NCBI GenBank assembly: GCA_039033415.1
Contig: JBCCCR010000008.1
Span: 62,001 to 126,000, forward strand
Length of the DNA stretch: 64,000 nt
Direction of reading: 5' to 3'
Origin: Pseudomonadota bacterium
Lineage (GTDB): Bacteria > Pseudomonadota > Gammaproteobacteria > Xanthomonadales > SZUA-38
The position numbers and the translations under genes were made by a program. The notes beneath the pieces are model-generated. The model ran no database searches and was not told the origin of the DNA. It saw nothing but the letters and a program-made list of their open reading frames with translations. This document shows, piece after piece, positions 26,420 through 34,616 of this stretch (position 1 is its first letter; every line of letters begins with the position of its first letter).

Positions 26420-27778
26420 ATGAACAACAACACCCCGTCAGAACCTGCCACCCGCGAATCGCTGCTCGCCGACCTGGAACGAGGCAGCAAACCCCGCGAT
26501 CAGTGGCGTATCGGCACCGAACACGAGAAGTTTGGATTTTGCCTCAAAACCCACCAGCCGCTGGCCTATGAAGGTACACCCGGCATAGCCGTCATCCTCG
26601 AAGGGCTTTGCCAGGACGGCTGGGATGCGGTGACCGAAAACGACAATATTATTGCGCTCAAGCACCCTGACGGCAGCTCCGTCACCCTCGAGCCGGGCGG
26701 ACAGCTCGAGCTGTCCGGTGCGCCGCTGGAGAACATCCATCAGACCTGCACCGAGGTCAGCCGGCACCTGAAGGCCGTCAAGTCGGTCGCTGCACCGATG
26801 GGTGCGGGCTTCATTGGCCTGGGCTTCCACCCGCTTGCGAAGCGCGAAGACATCCACTGGATGCCCAAAGCGCGGTATGGGGTCATGCGGCGCTATATGC
26901 CCAAGGTCGGTAGCCTGGGCCTGGACATGATGACCCGCACCTGCACCGTGCAGGTCAATCTCGATTTTGAAAACGAAGCCGACATGGTCGAGAAATTCCG
27001 GGTGTCACTGGCGCTCCAGCCGCTGGCCACCGCGCTGTTTGCCAACTCACCCTTTACCGAAGGTCAGCCCAACGGGTTCCTGAGCTACCGCTCCCAGGTG
27101 TGGACCGATACTGATCCGCAGCGTGCCGGAATGCTGCCTTTCGTCTTTGAGTCGGGCATGGGGTTTGAACGCTGGGTCGACTACATGCTCGATGTGCCGA
27201 TGTACTTTGTGCGCCGCGGCGGCCAGTATATTGATGCAGCCGGGCAGTCATTCCGGGATTTCCTTGCCGGCAAGCTGCCGGCGCTGCCTGGCGAACAGCC
27301 CACTCTCACCGATTGGCAGGATCACTTGACCACCGTGTTCCCTGAGGTCCGGCTCAAGACCTTTTTGGAAATGCGCGGCGCTGACGGAGGACCGTGGCAC
27401 CGACTCTGCGCGCTGCCGGCTTTTTGGGTCGGATTGCTTTACGACGCCGACGCGCAGACGGCCGCCTGGGACCTGGTGAAACACTGGACCGCCGATCAGC
27501 GTCAGCAGCTACGCAACGACGTTCCTCGGCTGGGGCTGCAGGCTGAGATCGACGGCCAGCCGCTCGGCGAGATCGCGCGCGAGGTGATGGACATCGCTTC
27601 TGCCGGCCTTCGTAGCCGCAACCGGCTCAACGACGTCGGCGACAACGAGAGCGGCTTCCTGGAGCCGCTGCGCGAGATTGTGGAAAGCGGGGTAATTCCG
27701 GCGCAGCGCAAGCTGGCCAAGTTCCACGACGAATGGGACGGCGACATCCATCCCATCTTCAAAGAGTTTGCGTATTAG
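26420..27778 (+). CDS. gshA: Glutamate-cysteine ligase (plant/alphaproteobacterial type)
   Basis: Catalyses ATP-dependent joining of glutamate and cysteine, the first step in glutathione synthesis. The 452 residues match the GCS2/plant-type class rather than E. coli GshA: DQWRIGTEHEKFGF near the N-terminus, GGQLELSGAPLENIHQTC, GVMRRYMPKVGSLGLDMM, TCTVQVNLDFENEADMV and YFVRRGGQYIDAAG. ATG 26420 is chosen over an in-frame ATG at 26390. The gene ends just before a bidirectional inverted repeat. No gshB is in the window. Confidence 0.95.
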   Translation: MNNNTPSEPATRESLLADLERGSKPRDQWRIGTEHEKFGFCLKTHQPLAYEGTPGIAVILEGLCQDGWDAVTENDNIIALKHPDGSSVTLEPGGQLELSGAPLENIHQTCTEVSRHLKAVKSVAAPMGAGFIGLGFHPLAKREDIHWMPKARYGVMRRYMPKVGSLGLDMMTRTCTVQVNLDFENEADMVEKFRVSLALQPLATALFANSPFTEGQPNGFLSYRSQVWTDTDPQRAGMLPFVFESGMGFERWVDYMLDVPMYFVRRGGQYIDAAGQSFRDFLAGKLPALPGEQPTLTDWQDHLTTVFPEVRLKTFLEMRGADGGPWHRLCALPAFWVGLLYDADAQTAAWDLVKHWTADQRQQLRNDVPRLGLQAEIDGQPLGEIAREVMDIASAGLRSRNRLNDVGDNESGFLEPLREIVESGVIPAQRKLAKFHDEWDGDIHPIFKEFAY

Positions 27779-27791
27779 TTCATTAATAGTG

Positions 27792-27837
27792 GGGTCAGAG
27801 TAAAGGGTCAGAGTAAAGCGCGGCTTTACTCTGACCC
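27792..27837. repeat. Repeated GGGTCAGAGTAAAG unit with inverted copy
   Basis: Two direct copies of the 14-mer GGGTCAGAGTAAAG (27792-27805 and 27805-27818, sharing one G) are followed by an exact inverted copy (27824-27837) with a CGCGG loop. The last two copies form a 14-bp hairpin between convergent gshA and the lipoprotein gene, so it can serve as a bidirectional terminator. This GGGTCAGAGTAAA unit is familiar as a dispersed repeat in many proteobacterial genomes, from general knowledge rather than a search. Confidence 0.75.
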
Positions 27838-27853
27838 CTGTTCATCGTCAAGC

Positions 27854-28291
27854 TCAGTCCTCCAGCTTGACCATCCCAGCTTCAACCTCTTCGATTTTCC
27901 AGACCACCAGCTCCCAGTCTTCCCGCCGCGGGCTGTCCGCCTTCAGGCCGAGAAAATAGCGGTTTCCTGACTGGAAGTTGACCGTGATCTCCTGCGGTCC
28001 ACCGCGGGACAGATCCCGCGCGATACCCGGCACCAGATCGCGATTCACGATGCCGCGGGCTCGGATGGTATGCACACCCGGTTCAATCCGGCGCTGGCCG
28101 CGGGGATCGCGGATCTCCCGGTCGTCGATACGATAGATCTCCACCGGAAAGATGCGTTCGGCACGTCGACTGACGTCGGTGAGGATCAGCGCGTAGCGCT
28201 CGCCCGCCATCGGTCCAGTGTCGGGGCCTGTGGCGCAGGCGGTTAGCAGCCCAAAGCTCAGGAGCAGGAGAGTCAGCGACAACGATTTCAT
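27854..28291 (-). CDS. Small lipoprotein of unknown function
   Basis: A 145-residue predicted lipoprotein: signal MKSLSLTLLLLSFGLLTAC with lipobox LTAC. ATG 28291 is preferred; a GTG three codons upstream is possible. The mature part looks like a small beta domain (RIEPGVHTIRARGIVNRDLV, NRYFLGLKADSPRREDWEL), similar in style to PEGA-like or carboxypeptidase-like sandwich domains. No enzyme motif is visible. It follows the OmpA/MotB-like gene by 12 nt on the same strand and may be an outer-membrane partner of that pair. Confidence 0.7.
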   Translation of the reverse strand: MKSLSLTLLLLSFGLLTACATGPDTGPMAGERYALILTDVSRRAERIFPVEIYRIDDREIRDPRGQRRIEPGVHTIRARGIVNRDLVPGIARDLSRGGPQEITVNFQSGNRYFLGLKADSPRREDWELVVWKIEEVEAGMVKLED

Positions 28292-28303
28292 TGGCGGCAC
28301 CGG

Positions 28304-29410
28304 TCAGCGTGCGGTGAGCTTGAGCTCGATGCGCCGATTGCGGGCGTAAGCCAGCTCGTTTTCCCGCGGATCCAGCGGGTGATACTGACCAAACCCGGTG
28401 GCCGCCAGCCGCCGAGGGTCAATACCGCTGCGCTGCAGGTAGCGGACTATCGCCAGCGCCCGGGCCGTGGAGAGCTCCCAGTTTGACGGGTAGGCCGGGG
28501 TGGTGATCGGCCGGATATCGGTGTGTCCGTCGACGCGAAGCACCCAGTCGATGTCGGCAGGAATCTGCGTTTCTATTTCCTTAAGGACAGCGGCAAGGCT
28601 GCGGACCTGGGCTTTGCCCTGGTCTTCTAGCTCAGCGGAGCCGCTCGCAAAAAGCAGCTCCGACTGGAACACAAAACGATCACCCTCCACACGCAGATCG
28701 GGGTTCTCACCCAGCGCCGCCTTCAGCCGACCAAAAAAATCAGAGCGGTAGTCTTTGAGCTCCTGTACCTGGTTGGCCAAAGCCAGGTTCAGACGCTGAC
28801 CCAGGTCGGCAATTTCGGAAGCCTGCGTCGTATTTTCCTGTTCGGCAAGCTCGAGCGCGCTGGATACCTCGGTCAGCTGCTGGCGCAGGGCCTGAAGCTG
28901 ACGGTTGAGCAGCACCACCTGGGCCCGCGCCTCATCGGTCAACTCCGCCTGGACGGTGGCCTCTCGCCGGGTCGTGTCCAGCGCCCCGGCCAGCTCCGCG
29001 ACCTCGGCCTGCAGTGCATTCCGCAACTCGGTCAACGCGGCGAGATCTGAGTTGAGCGCGGCAACGGTCTCGGTGCTGGCGGCCAGGCTGGCTTCGCTCT
29101 GCGCCAGCTCGTCGGTGAGGGTGCTGCGAGCCGCCTGCGAGGCGGCCAAGGACTCGCTGAGGGTTGCCAGGCGCTGCGTGAGCGTAGCGCTGGTGGACTG
29201 CTCCAGAGCCAGCATGTCGGTAAGCTCGGCGACCTGGCCCTCCAGCGCGCTCAGCGCACGCTGTTTCCCGCTGAGTTCGTCGGTTAGGAAATACTGCCCC
29301 AGGGTGAACAGCAGCAGCACAAAGATGACCACCATGAGGAGAGCCGCCAGGGCGTCGACAAAACCCGGCCAGATATCCAGCGGCCGCCGGCGGGCGAGGC
29401 GGGCGGACAT
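28304..29410 (-). CDS. MotB/OmpA-like peptidoglycan-binding protein with coiled coil
   Basis: A 368-residue protein: one membrane helix at about 21-40 (LAALLMVVIFVLLLFTLGQY), a long coiled coil (about 45-215, many Ala/Leu/Glu heptads) and a C-terminal OmpA domain with VDGHTDIRP and TGFGQYHPLDPRENELAYARNRRIE. This is the layout of MotB-like stator subunits, but the usual proton-carrying Asp of the MotB helix is not in the helix core; an Asp lies just before it (FVDALAAL). The MotA/TolQ-like gene ends 37 nt upstream. It probably anchors a proton-driven complex to peptidoglycan. It is not a flagellar gene by context. Confidence 0.83.
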   Translation of the reverse strand: MSARLARRRPLDIWPGFVDALAALLMVVIFVLLLFTLGQYFLTDELSGKQRALSALEGQVAELTDMLALEQSTSATLTQRLATLSESLAASQAARSTLTDELAQSEASLAASTETVAALNSDLAALTELRNALQAEVAELAGALDTTRREATVQAELTDEARAQVVLLNRQLQALRQQLTEVSSALELAEQENTTQASEIADLGQRLNLALANQVQELKDYRSDFFGRLKAALGENPDLRVEGDRFVFQSELLFASGSAELEDQGKAQVRSLAAVLKEIETQIPADIDWVLRVDGHTDIRPITTPAYPSNWELSTARALAIVRYLQRSGIDPRRLAATGFGQYHPLDPRENELAYARNRRIELKLTAR

Positions 29411-29447
29411 CAGCGCGGCAATTCCTCGTGACCGACAGCCTGTCGCA

Positions 29448-30440
29448 TCAACGTTCCTCCAGCTCGGTCCGCTGGCTGAGCGCTGCCGCCAGCGTGCGGT
29501 TGAGCAATCGCAGCTCCGAGCGCAGATCCTCCGAAAGCTGATCGTTATTGACGCTCTGTCCGAGGTCGGCGATCCGGCGATTCAGGGTGGCCAGCTGGTG
29601 GTGCAGCTCGCTGCGGTGGGTCGACTGGTCGCCGAGCGCACGCTGCATACGTTCCAGCCCGTCAGCGGTTTGTTCGAGCAACGCCTGCACGTAGGCGGGT
29701 ACGCCGGCTTCCCCGTCACCCGGCAGGGCGCCGCTGGACAGGCGGGTCACGCTGGACAGCCACTCCTCGAGGTCGTTAAAAAACCGGTTCTGCGCATGGC
29801 CTGCCTGAAGGTCAAAAAATCCCAGGATCAACGAACCGGCCAAGCCAAAAAGGGATGACGAAAAGGCCACCGCCATGCCCGCGAGGGGCCCTTCGAGACC
29901 GGCCTTCAGCCGCTCAAAAACCGCCGGGCCCGCGCCGTCAGCGGGATCCAGCCCGCCGATGATTTGACCGACATCGCCGATCGTGAGCAGCAAACCCCAG
30001 AATGTCCCCAACAGCCCCAGAAAAATCAGCAGCCCAACCAGATACCGGGTCACGTCGCGGGACTCATCCAGCCGGCTGCGGATACTGTCGAGCAGCGAGC
30101 GCAGGGATCCTGCAGAAAGGGTGAACTGCCCGTCATCATGGCGAGCCAGCATCCGCGCCATCGGCGCCAGCAGGTGGGTTTCCTCCCGGCTCTTGCGGGC
30201 CGGATTCTTGCGCCGGAATTCGTCGATCCACCGGGCTTCCTGATACAGCGCGAGGACCTGGCGCAACGTGACCAGTAGACCGATGACGAGCACGGCGACA
30301 ATCACCCCATTGAAGGCGGCGTTCGCCATGAACGCGTTCTTGAGCGGCTCCAGCAAAACCACCAGCAGGGCCGCGAGGGAAGCGGAGAAGACGGCCATCC
30401 AAAACAGTGCGCGGTGAGGGCGGGTGATCTTCAAAGCCAT
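29448..30440 (-). CDS. MotA/TolQ/ExbB-family membrane protein
   Basis: A 330-residue protein with four predicted membrane helices (about 11-30, 44-62, 150-172 and 205-232). The last two lie in the MotA/TolQ/ExbB core (LIFLGLLGTFWGLLLTIGDV and EGPLAGMAVAFSSSLFGLAGS). A cytoplasmic domain sits between helices 2 and 3, and the C-terminal 60 residues form a coiled coil. TolQ/ExbB normally have three helices and MotA four. Together with the OmpA-domain protein downstream it makes an orphan stator-like pair. Flagellar, Tol or TonB neighbours are absent. Confidence 0.82.
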   Translation of the reverse strand: MALKITRPHRALFWMAVFSASLAALLVVLLEPLKNAFMANAAFNGVIVAVLVIGLLVTLRQVLALYQEARWIDEFRRKNPARKSREETHLLAPMARMLARHDDGQFTLSAGSLRSLLDSIRSRLDESRDVTRYLVGLLIFLGLLGTFWGLLLTIGDVGQIIGGLDPADGAGPAVFERLKAGLEGPLAGMAVAFSSSLFGLAGSLILGFFDLQAGHAQNRFFNDLEEWLSSVTRLSSGALPGDGEAGVPAYVQALLEQTADGLERMQRALGDQSTHRSELHHQLATLNRRIADLGQSVNNDQLSEDLRSELRLLNRTLAAALSQRTELEER

Positions 30441-30634
30441 TGGGACGTTTACCTCTCGCCAGATCGGCCAGCCTGCGGGCTAAAGCTGGCAAAAAGGTGG
30501 CCGGCTGCAGGCCACGATGTGTTACGTCTGTTAGGACACCGCCGAGCCCAGAAGTTCGCCAGGCGACAACGCGCCTTGGCCCGACGATGCGCCACATCCA
30601 TTAGACGCACCGCGGGCCAGCTCGGTTACAGAAA

Positions 30635-30661
30635 GCGCCGGGGGAGAGGTAGCCCCGGCGC
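30635..30661 (-). terminator. Hairpin after the secreted-protein gene
   Basis: GCGCCGGGG (30635-30643) and CCCCGGCGC (30653-30661) form a perfect 9-bp stem, followed on the minus strand by TTTCTGT. The stem is strong and the U-tract weak. It lies 14 bp past the stop of the gene ending at 30675. The rest of the 234-bp gap to the MotA-like gene shows no ORF. Confidence 0.55.
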
Positions 30662-30674
30662 ACACCAGAGATTG

Positions 30675-31763
30675 TCAGGGCTCGCGCGTGGCCCCGAAAC
30701 TGGCTTTGGCTCGCAGCTTTGCCTCCAGCGCGCGCAGGGTTGGAGTCGCAGCCGCCAATCGCTCGGCCCGGCTTCGCGGCGCCGCGACCTTTCCGTCTTT
30801 TTGCGCCAGGAGGGCCAGCTGCGCGGCGTTGCGAGCGCTTCGGGATAGCCGCGGCTGCATAGCCGAGGCGGCGGCCGTTTTCGCTGACGGGTTCAGCGTT
30901 TCGCTGAAGGTTAGATCGGAGATGCGTCGACCAAACGTCGGGAAACCCTCACCGGTCAGGTTGGCGCCCGGCACAAACCGTTCGGCAATACCGTTCATCT
31001 GGTCGGTGCCGAAGTCTTCGCCGAACACCAAGTAGGCCACAAACTCGTTGACGGTTTCCGCCACCACCACAAAAAAGATGTTCTCCACCGCGTCATACGA
31101 TCCCGCGACTTCCAGGTCGGTGCCTGAGCGAAGGCCTTCGGTGGTCGTGTCATCGCCGGTGCCGGTGACCAGGTCGAGCGTGAGCAGGTCCGCCTCAAAC
31201 GGCTGAACGTTTACGTCGCTGGGAAAGCAGTTGTTGTCGATTGGGGCGGTGCAGTCGGTCACAAAAATCCACTGACCCTGCATGGCCAGATACGGATCAT
31301 CAATCGAGGGGGAATACCAGAATCGCTGAATCGGGATCAGCTCACCGTCGATCAACAGCTGACCGGTGGTCAGCGTTTCGAACGTGAGAGAAATTGGGCG
31401 TCCGGTAAAAGTACTGACCGGATCGCGAAAGGCGCAGCCCAGGCACTGTCCGTCCTCGGAAAACACCAGCTCGTCATCAAACCGATAGGACACCGGACCG
31501 GTGACGGTTGGTGTGAGCGTGCCCAGTGCGCTAAACCAGAGCGGTTCACGAAGGGTGGCGTTGGCTTCGTCGGTATAGGTGTAGATCGTCAGAAAGACCT
31601 GCCGATCCTGAACCTCGATGGCATAACCCCGACCCGGCTGCTCGGGATTCCAGTAAAAGCCGCTTTCCGGCACAAACGCCTGGGTAAACACCTGTGCTGC
31701 GGCGCCGAAAACGCTGAGCAGTAAGGCCAGGCCAAGCAGTGGCGCGGATTTAGAGAAGGCCAT
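30675..31763 (-). CDS. Secreted protein with WNPEQPGRGY-type beta domain
   Basis: A 362-residue secreted protein. The signal peptide (MAFSKSAPLLGLALLLSVFGAAA, start at ATG 31763) is followed by ESGFYWNPEQPGRGYAIEV and YTYTDEANATLREPLWFSALG. This pattern (WN...G-G-...E, then Y-TYD...PLW) recurs in uncharacterised secreted proteins of Xanthomonadales-like bacteria. A pair of Cys (LGCAF, TDCTAPIDNNC) may form disulfides. The C-terminal 60 residues are Ala/Arg-rich and unlike the rest. The function is unknown. It stands alone between hairpins. Confidence 0.7.
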   Translation of the reverse strand: MAFSKSAPLLGLALLLSVFGAAAQVFTQAFVPESGFYWNPEQPGRGYAIEVQDRQVFLTIYTYTDEANATLREPLWFSALGTLTPTVTGPVSYRFDDELVFSEDGQCLGCAFRDPVSTFTGRPISLTFETLTTGQLLIDGELIPIQRFWYSPSIDDPYLAMQGQWIFVTDCTAPIDNNCFPSDVNVQPFEADLLTLDLVTGTGDDTTTEGLRSGTDLEVAGSYDAVENIFFVVVAETVNEFVAYLVFGEDFGTDQMNGIAERFVPGANLTGEGFPTFGRRISDLTFSETLNPSAKTAAASAMQPRLSRSARNAAQLALLAQKDGKVAAPRSRAERLAAATPTLRALEAKLRAKASFGATREP

Positions 31764-31975
31764 AGGCACACGTCCTGATTCAAACAGCTGACATTATGGC
31801 AGCTGCACCTGAATCGCCAATGAACGGTTAGCCTAGGAGAGCTACAGCAACAGCTCTAAAAAAGGCAGGGATTGGGAACGGCCGGAAGATCAAGCGGCGT
31901 GCATGGCGGCGAGCGGGCGCCGCGGCTACAGCCGGGGCCGGTTTTTTTCCACGGCCCCAGCTAGATTTTATTGGC

Positions 31976-32734
31976 TCAGGTAGGCGCCTGGTCGTCCCAC
32001 ATGATGACCGACACACCCATTTCGTTGTCTTTGGGCAGCGCCGGATCGTAGAACCCTTTTTCGCGAGCACTTTCGCGGGCCTTGGCCAGCGCCACCGACA
32101 GCTCCTCGCGCCAAAACTCGCGCAGCTCTTCACGCCGCTCGGGTTTGATCTGAAAACCGTAGATGGTCCGCTCGAGCAGCGGGTCGGTCGGATGGTTCAC
32201 GTTATGGGAAATCGTTTTAATGTGGTGCGAGAGCACCCAGCCAACGTAGTCGTAAGTCACGCCGGAGCGACCGTTATTCGCGTAGTTTTCGCTCACCAGC
32301 GAGACACGATCACCGCGGATCGCGATATTGCCGGAGGCCAGGAGCGTGCGTTTCAGGAAATTCGGCGTGAGCTCGCCGCCATGGCGGGAGCAGACGCTCT
32401 GCCAGTCGGGGAAGTTTTCACCGCTTAAGGAAAGCTCTTTGGGCATCTCGCTGTCGGCCGCCCAGCCGGACAGGAAACGCACCACCAGGATGTCACCTTT
32501 TTTATCGTGGTACTCATCCCGCAGATACTTTTTTACGGTTTTTGCCGCGGCGCCAGAGTGAGAAATAATTTCTTGCATGCTCAGGCCTTTTTTCTTAAGC
32601 GCCTGAACCGCACCCGCAAAAACCAGGTCAGAAAATCGTTTGACGGAAACCTGTTCAGCCACCAGCAGATCCGTAAAGGCATCCGCAACCTGGATGATCA
32701 TTTTTTCCAGAGAAGTGAGGCGTTCGCTCGCCAT
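31976..32734 (-). CDS. DUF6502-family protein
   Basis: A 252-residue cytoplasmic protein. ATG 32734 (MASERLTSLEKMI) is preferred over 32755. The N-terminal 90 residues are helical and look like a helix-turn-helix (VKRFSDLVFAGAVQALKKKGLSMQEIISHSG). The middle carries HGGELTPNFLKRTLLASGNIAIRGDRVSLVS, which I associate with DUF6502 proteins. That family has no known biochemical role; DNA binding is a guess from the N-terminus. The 205-bp gap downstream contains a GGGGCC/GGCCCC hairpin (about 31933-31957) but no gene. Confidence 0.65.
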   Translation of the reverse strand: MASERLTSLEKMIIQVADAFTDLLVAEQVSVKRFSDLVFAGAVQALKKKGLSMQEIISHSGAAAKTVKKYLRDEYHDKKGDILVVRFLSGWAADSEMPKELSLSGENFPDWQSVCSRHGGELTPNFLKRTLLASGNIAIRGDRVSLVSENYANNGRSGVTYDYVGWVLSHHIKTISHNVNHPTDPLLERTIYGFQIKPERREELREFWREELSVALAKARESAREKGFYDPALPKDNEMGVSVIMWDDQAPT

Positions 32735-32949
32735 GAATGTCAGTCCTCCGGCCACGACGCAATGAGGGGCTGTGGCCTAATATAGTTGTGGTTCTTGGCC
32801 TAAACCCCGGGACTGACAAACGATAGAGGTTTAGGTTGATCTTATCGGCGCTTGACGCCTGCCTTCTTAACGAGGCGGCGCCAGTCTATGCCATCAGCGT
32901 CAAGGATTCCAGTGTTTTCGGGAGGTCTCGCGGTGTAGATAATGCGCAA

Positions 32950-33759
32950 ATGGAGCTGATCGACATCGGGGCAAACCTCACCCACGAATCCTTTTCCCAT
33001 GATTTGGCGGAGGTGCTGGAACGGGCCCGCCAGGCTGACGTAATCCAGATGATGGTGACCGGCGCCAGCCATCAGGGTAGCGAAGCGGCCCTCGAGCTGG
33101 CGCGCGGGTATCCGGGATTATTGTTTGCCACCTGCGGCAATCACCCGCACTACGCAGACGAATTCAGCGACGCCATGGCCGCGGATTTTGCGCGCTGGTC
33201 GGAGGCTGACGAGGTGAAGGCAATGGGTGAGACCGGTCTGGACTATTTCCGGGATTTATCGCCGAGGCCCAAACAGCAGCAGTCGTTCGAAGCGCAGCTG
33301 GAGCTGGCCGTGGCCAGCGGCAAACCGGTGTTTCTGCATCAGCGCGACGCCCACGAGGATTTTCTTGCGATCGTGACCCGCTACCGCGATCAACTGTCGC
33401 GGGCGGTGGTGCACTGCTTCACCGACAGCGAGCAGGCGCTCAATGACTACCTCGATCTGGATCTGTACATCGGGATCACCGGCTGGATTTGTGACGAGCG
33501 CCGCGGTCGCCACCTCAAAGATCTCGTCAGCCGCATCCCCGAAGATCGGCTGATGGTGGAAACCGATTCGCCCTACCTGCTGCCGCGGGACCTTAAGCCG
33601 AAACCCGCCAGCCGCCGCAACGAACCCTGCCACCTGCCGCACATCGTTCGGGAGATTGCCGCCTGTCGCGGGGAAACACCCGAGGTCACGGCGGCCAACA
33701 GCCTAAGGACAGCACGGGAATTTTTTGCGCTAGAGCCCAATCAGCACTCTAGCGAATAG
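32950..33759 (+). CDS. tatD: TatD-family 3'-5' DNase
   Basis: A 269-residue metal-dependent hydrolase with a TIM-barrel fold. ATG 32950 (MELIDIGANLTHESF) is chosen; the frame opens at 32836 without family residues. The N-terminal DIGANLTHESF is the TatD-proper form, in which the HxH of other amidohydrolases is replaced, as in E. coli TatD. Other blocks are CGNHPHYADEF, GETGLDYFRD, FLHQRDAHEDF, VHCFTDSEQ and VETDSPYLLPRD. It acts as a 3'-5' exonuclease in DNA or RNA turnover. Despite the name it is not part of the Tat pathway, and it is not next to tatABC here. Confidence 0.93.
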   Translation: MELIDIGANLTHESFSHDLAEVLERARQADVIQMMVTGASHQGSEAALELARGYPGLLFATCGNHPHYADEFSDAMAADFARWSEADEVKAMGETGLDYFRDLSPRPKQQQSFEAQLELAVASGKPVFLHQRDAHEDFLAIVTRYRDQLSRAVVHCFTDSEQALNDYLDLDLYIGITGWICDERRGRHLKDLVSRIPEDRLMVETDSPYLLPRDLKPKPASRRNEPCHLPHIVREIAACRGETPEVTAANSLRTAREFFALEPNQHSSE

Positions 33760-33785
33760 GCCGCAGACGGCGGATGGCGTTACGC

Positions 33786-34616
33786 TTAAGTTCGCAAGCC
33801 CACGCCGCGCTTGAGGAGTACCAGGCACAAGCAGCCCAGCACCAGCACAAACACCGCAGACACGCTGTAGGCCACCGTCAGACTGACATCGCTGACGCCG
33901 AGGATGCCGTACCGAAACGCGTTGACCATATACAGAATCGGATTGGCCAAAGACACGGTCTGCCAAAACTCGGGGAGCAGCGAGATCGAATAGAACACGC
34001 CGCCCAGATAGGTCAACGGCGTCAGCACAAAGGTGGGGATGATCGAGATGTCGTCAAACTTATTGGCGAAGATCGCGTTCACCATGCCGGCCAACGCGAA
34101 GATCACTGCCGTGATCAGAACCACCGAGATGGTCACCAGCGGGTGAGCCACCTGAAGATCGGTAAAAAACAGCGACACCCCGAGCACCACAATACCCACC
34201 AGAACGCCGCGGAACACCGCACCCGTAACGTAGCCGGCCAGAATTATCACCACCGGCAGCGGACTGATCAGCATCTCCTCAACGTGTTTGCCGAACTTGG
34301 CGCCAAAGAACGAGCTCACCGTGTTGCCGTAAGAGTTGGTGATGACACTCATCATGATCAGGCCCGGCACAATAAAGTCCATATAGTTGAACCCATCCAT
34401 GGTGCCGATCCGTTGGCCGATGAGATTGCCGAAGATGACGAAATAGAGCGTCATCGTGATCGCCGGCGGCACCAGGGTTTGGACCCAGATCCTGACAATC
34501 CGCGTGACCTCTTTGCGCACGATCGTTGCGTACCCCACCCACGCGGTGTGGGCAGTCGGTCTGACGAGGGACCCAGTGGTTGGGGCGGCTTCGACGCCGG
34601 TCAGCGCGTCACTCAT
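33786..34616 (-). CDS. yadH: ABC-2 type permease YadH
   Basis: A 276-residue inner-membrane permease with about six helices. The start is the ATG at 34616, which overlaps the yadG stop by 8 nt; the open frame to 34826 lies inside yadG and is not real. Strong similarity to E. coli YadH is visible in IVRIWVQTLVPPAITMTLYF, FIVPGLIMMSVITNSYGN, FFGAKF and DDISIIPTFVLTPLTYLGGVFY. Partner of YadG. The substrate is not known. Confidence 0.95.
   Translation of the reverse strand: MSDALTGVEAAPTTGSLVRPTAHTAWVGYATIVRKEVTRIVRIWVQTLVPPAITMTLYFVIFGNLIGQRIGTMDGFNYMDFIVPGLIMMSVITNSYGNTVSSFFGAKFGKHVEEMLISPLPVVIILAGYVTGAVFRGVLVGIVVLGVSLFFTDLQVAHPLVTISVVLITAVIFALAGMVNAIFANKFDDISIIPTFVLTPLTYLGGVFYSISLLPEFWQTVSLANPILYMVNAFRYGILGVSDVSLTVAYSVSAVFVLVLGCLCLVLLKRGVGLRT

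Noticed and set aside
28905-29858. 317-residue plus-strand frame across the MotAB-like genes
   Set aside because: Low-complexity Ser/Ala/Arg composition is typical of an antisense shadow.
28304-30440. Zorya defence system (ZorA/ZorB)
   Set aside because: Only MotA- and MotB-like genes are present; no ZorC or ZorD/E helicase or nuclease lies nearby.
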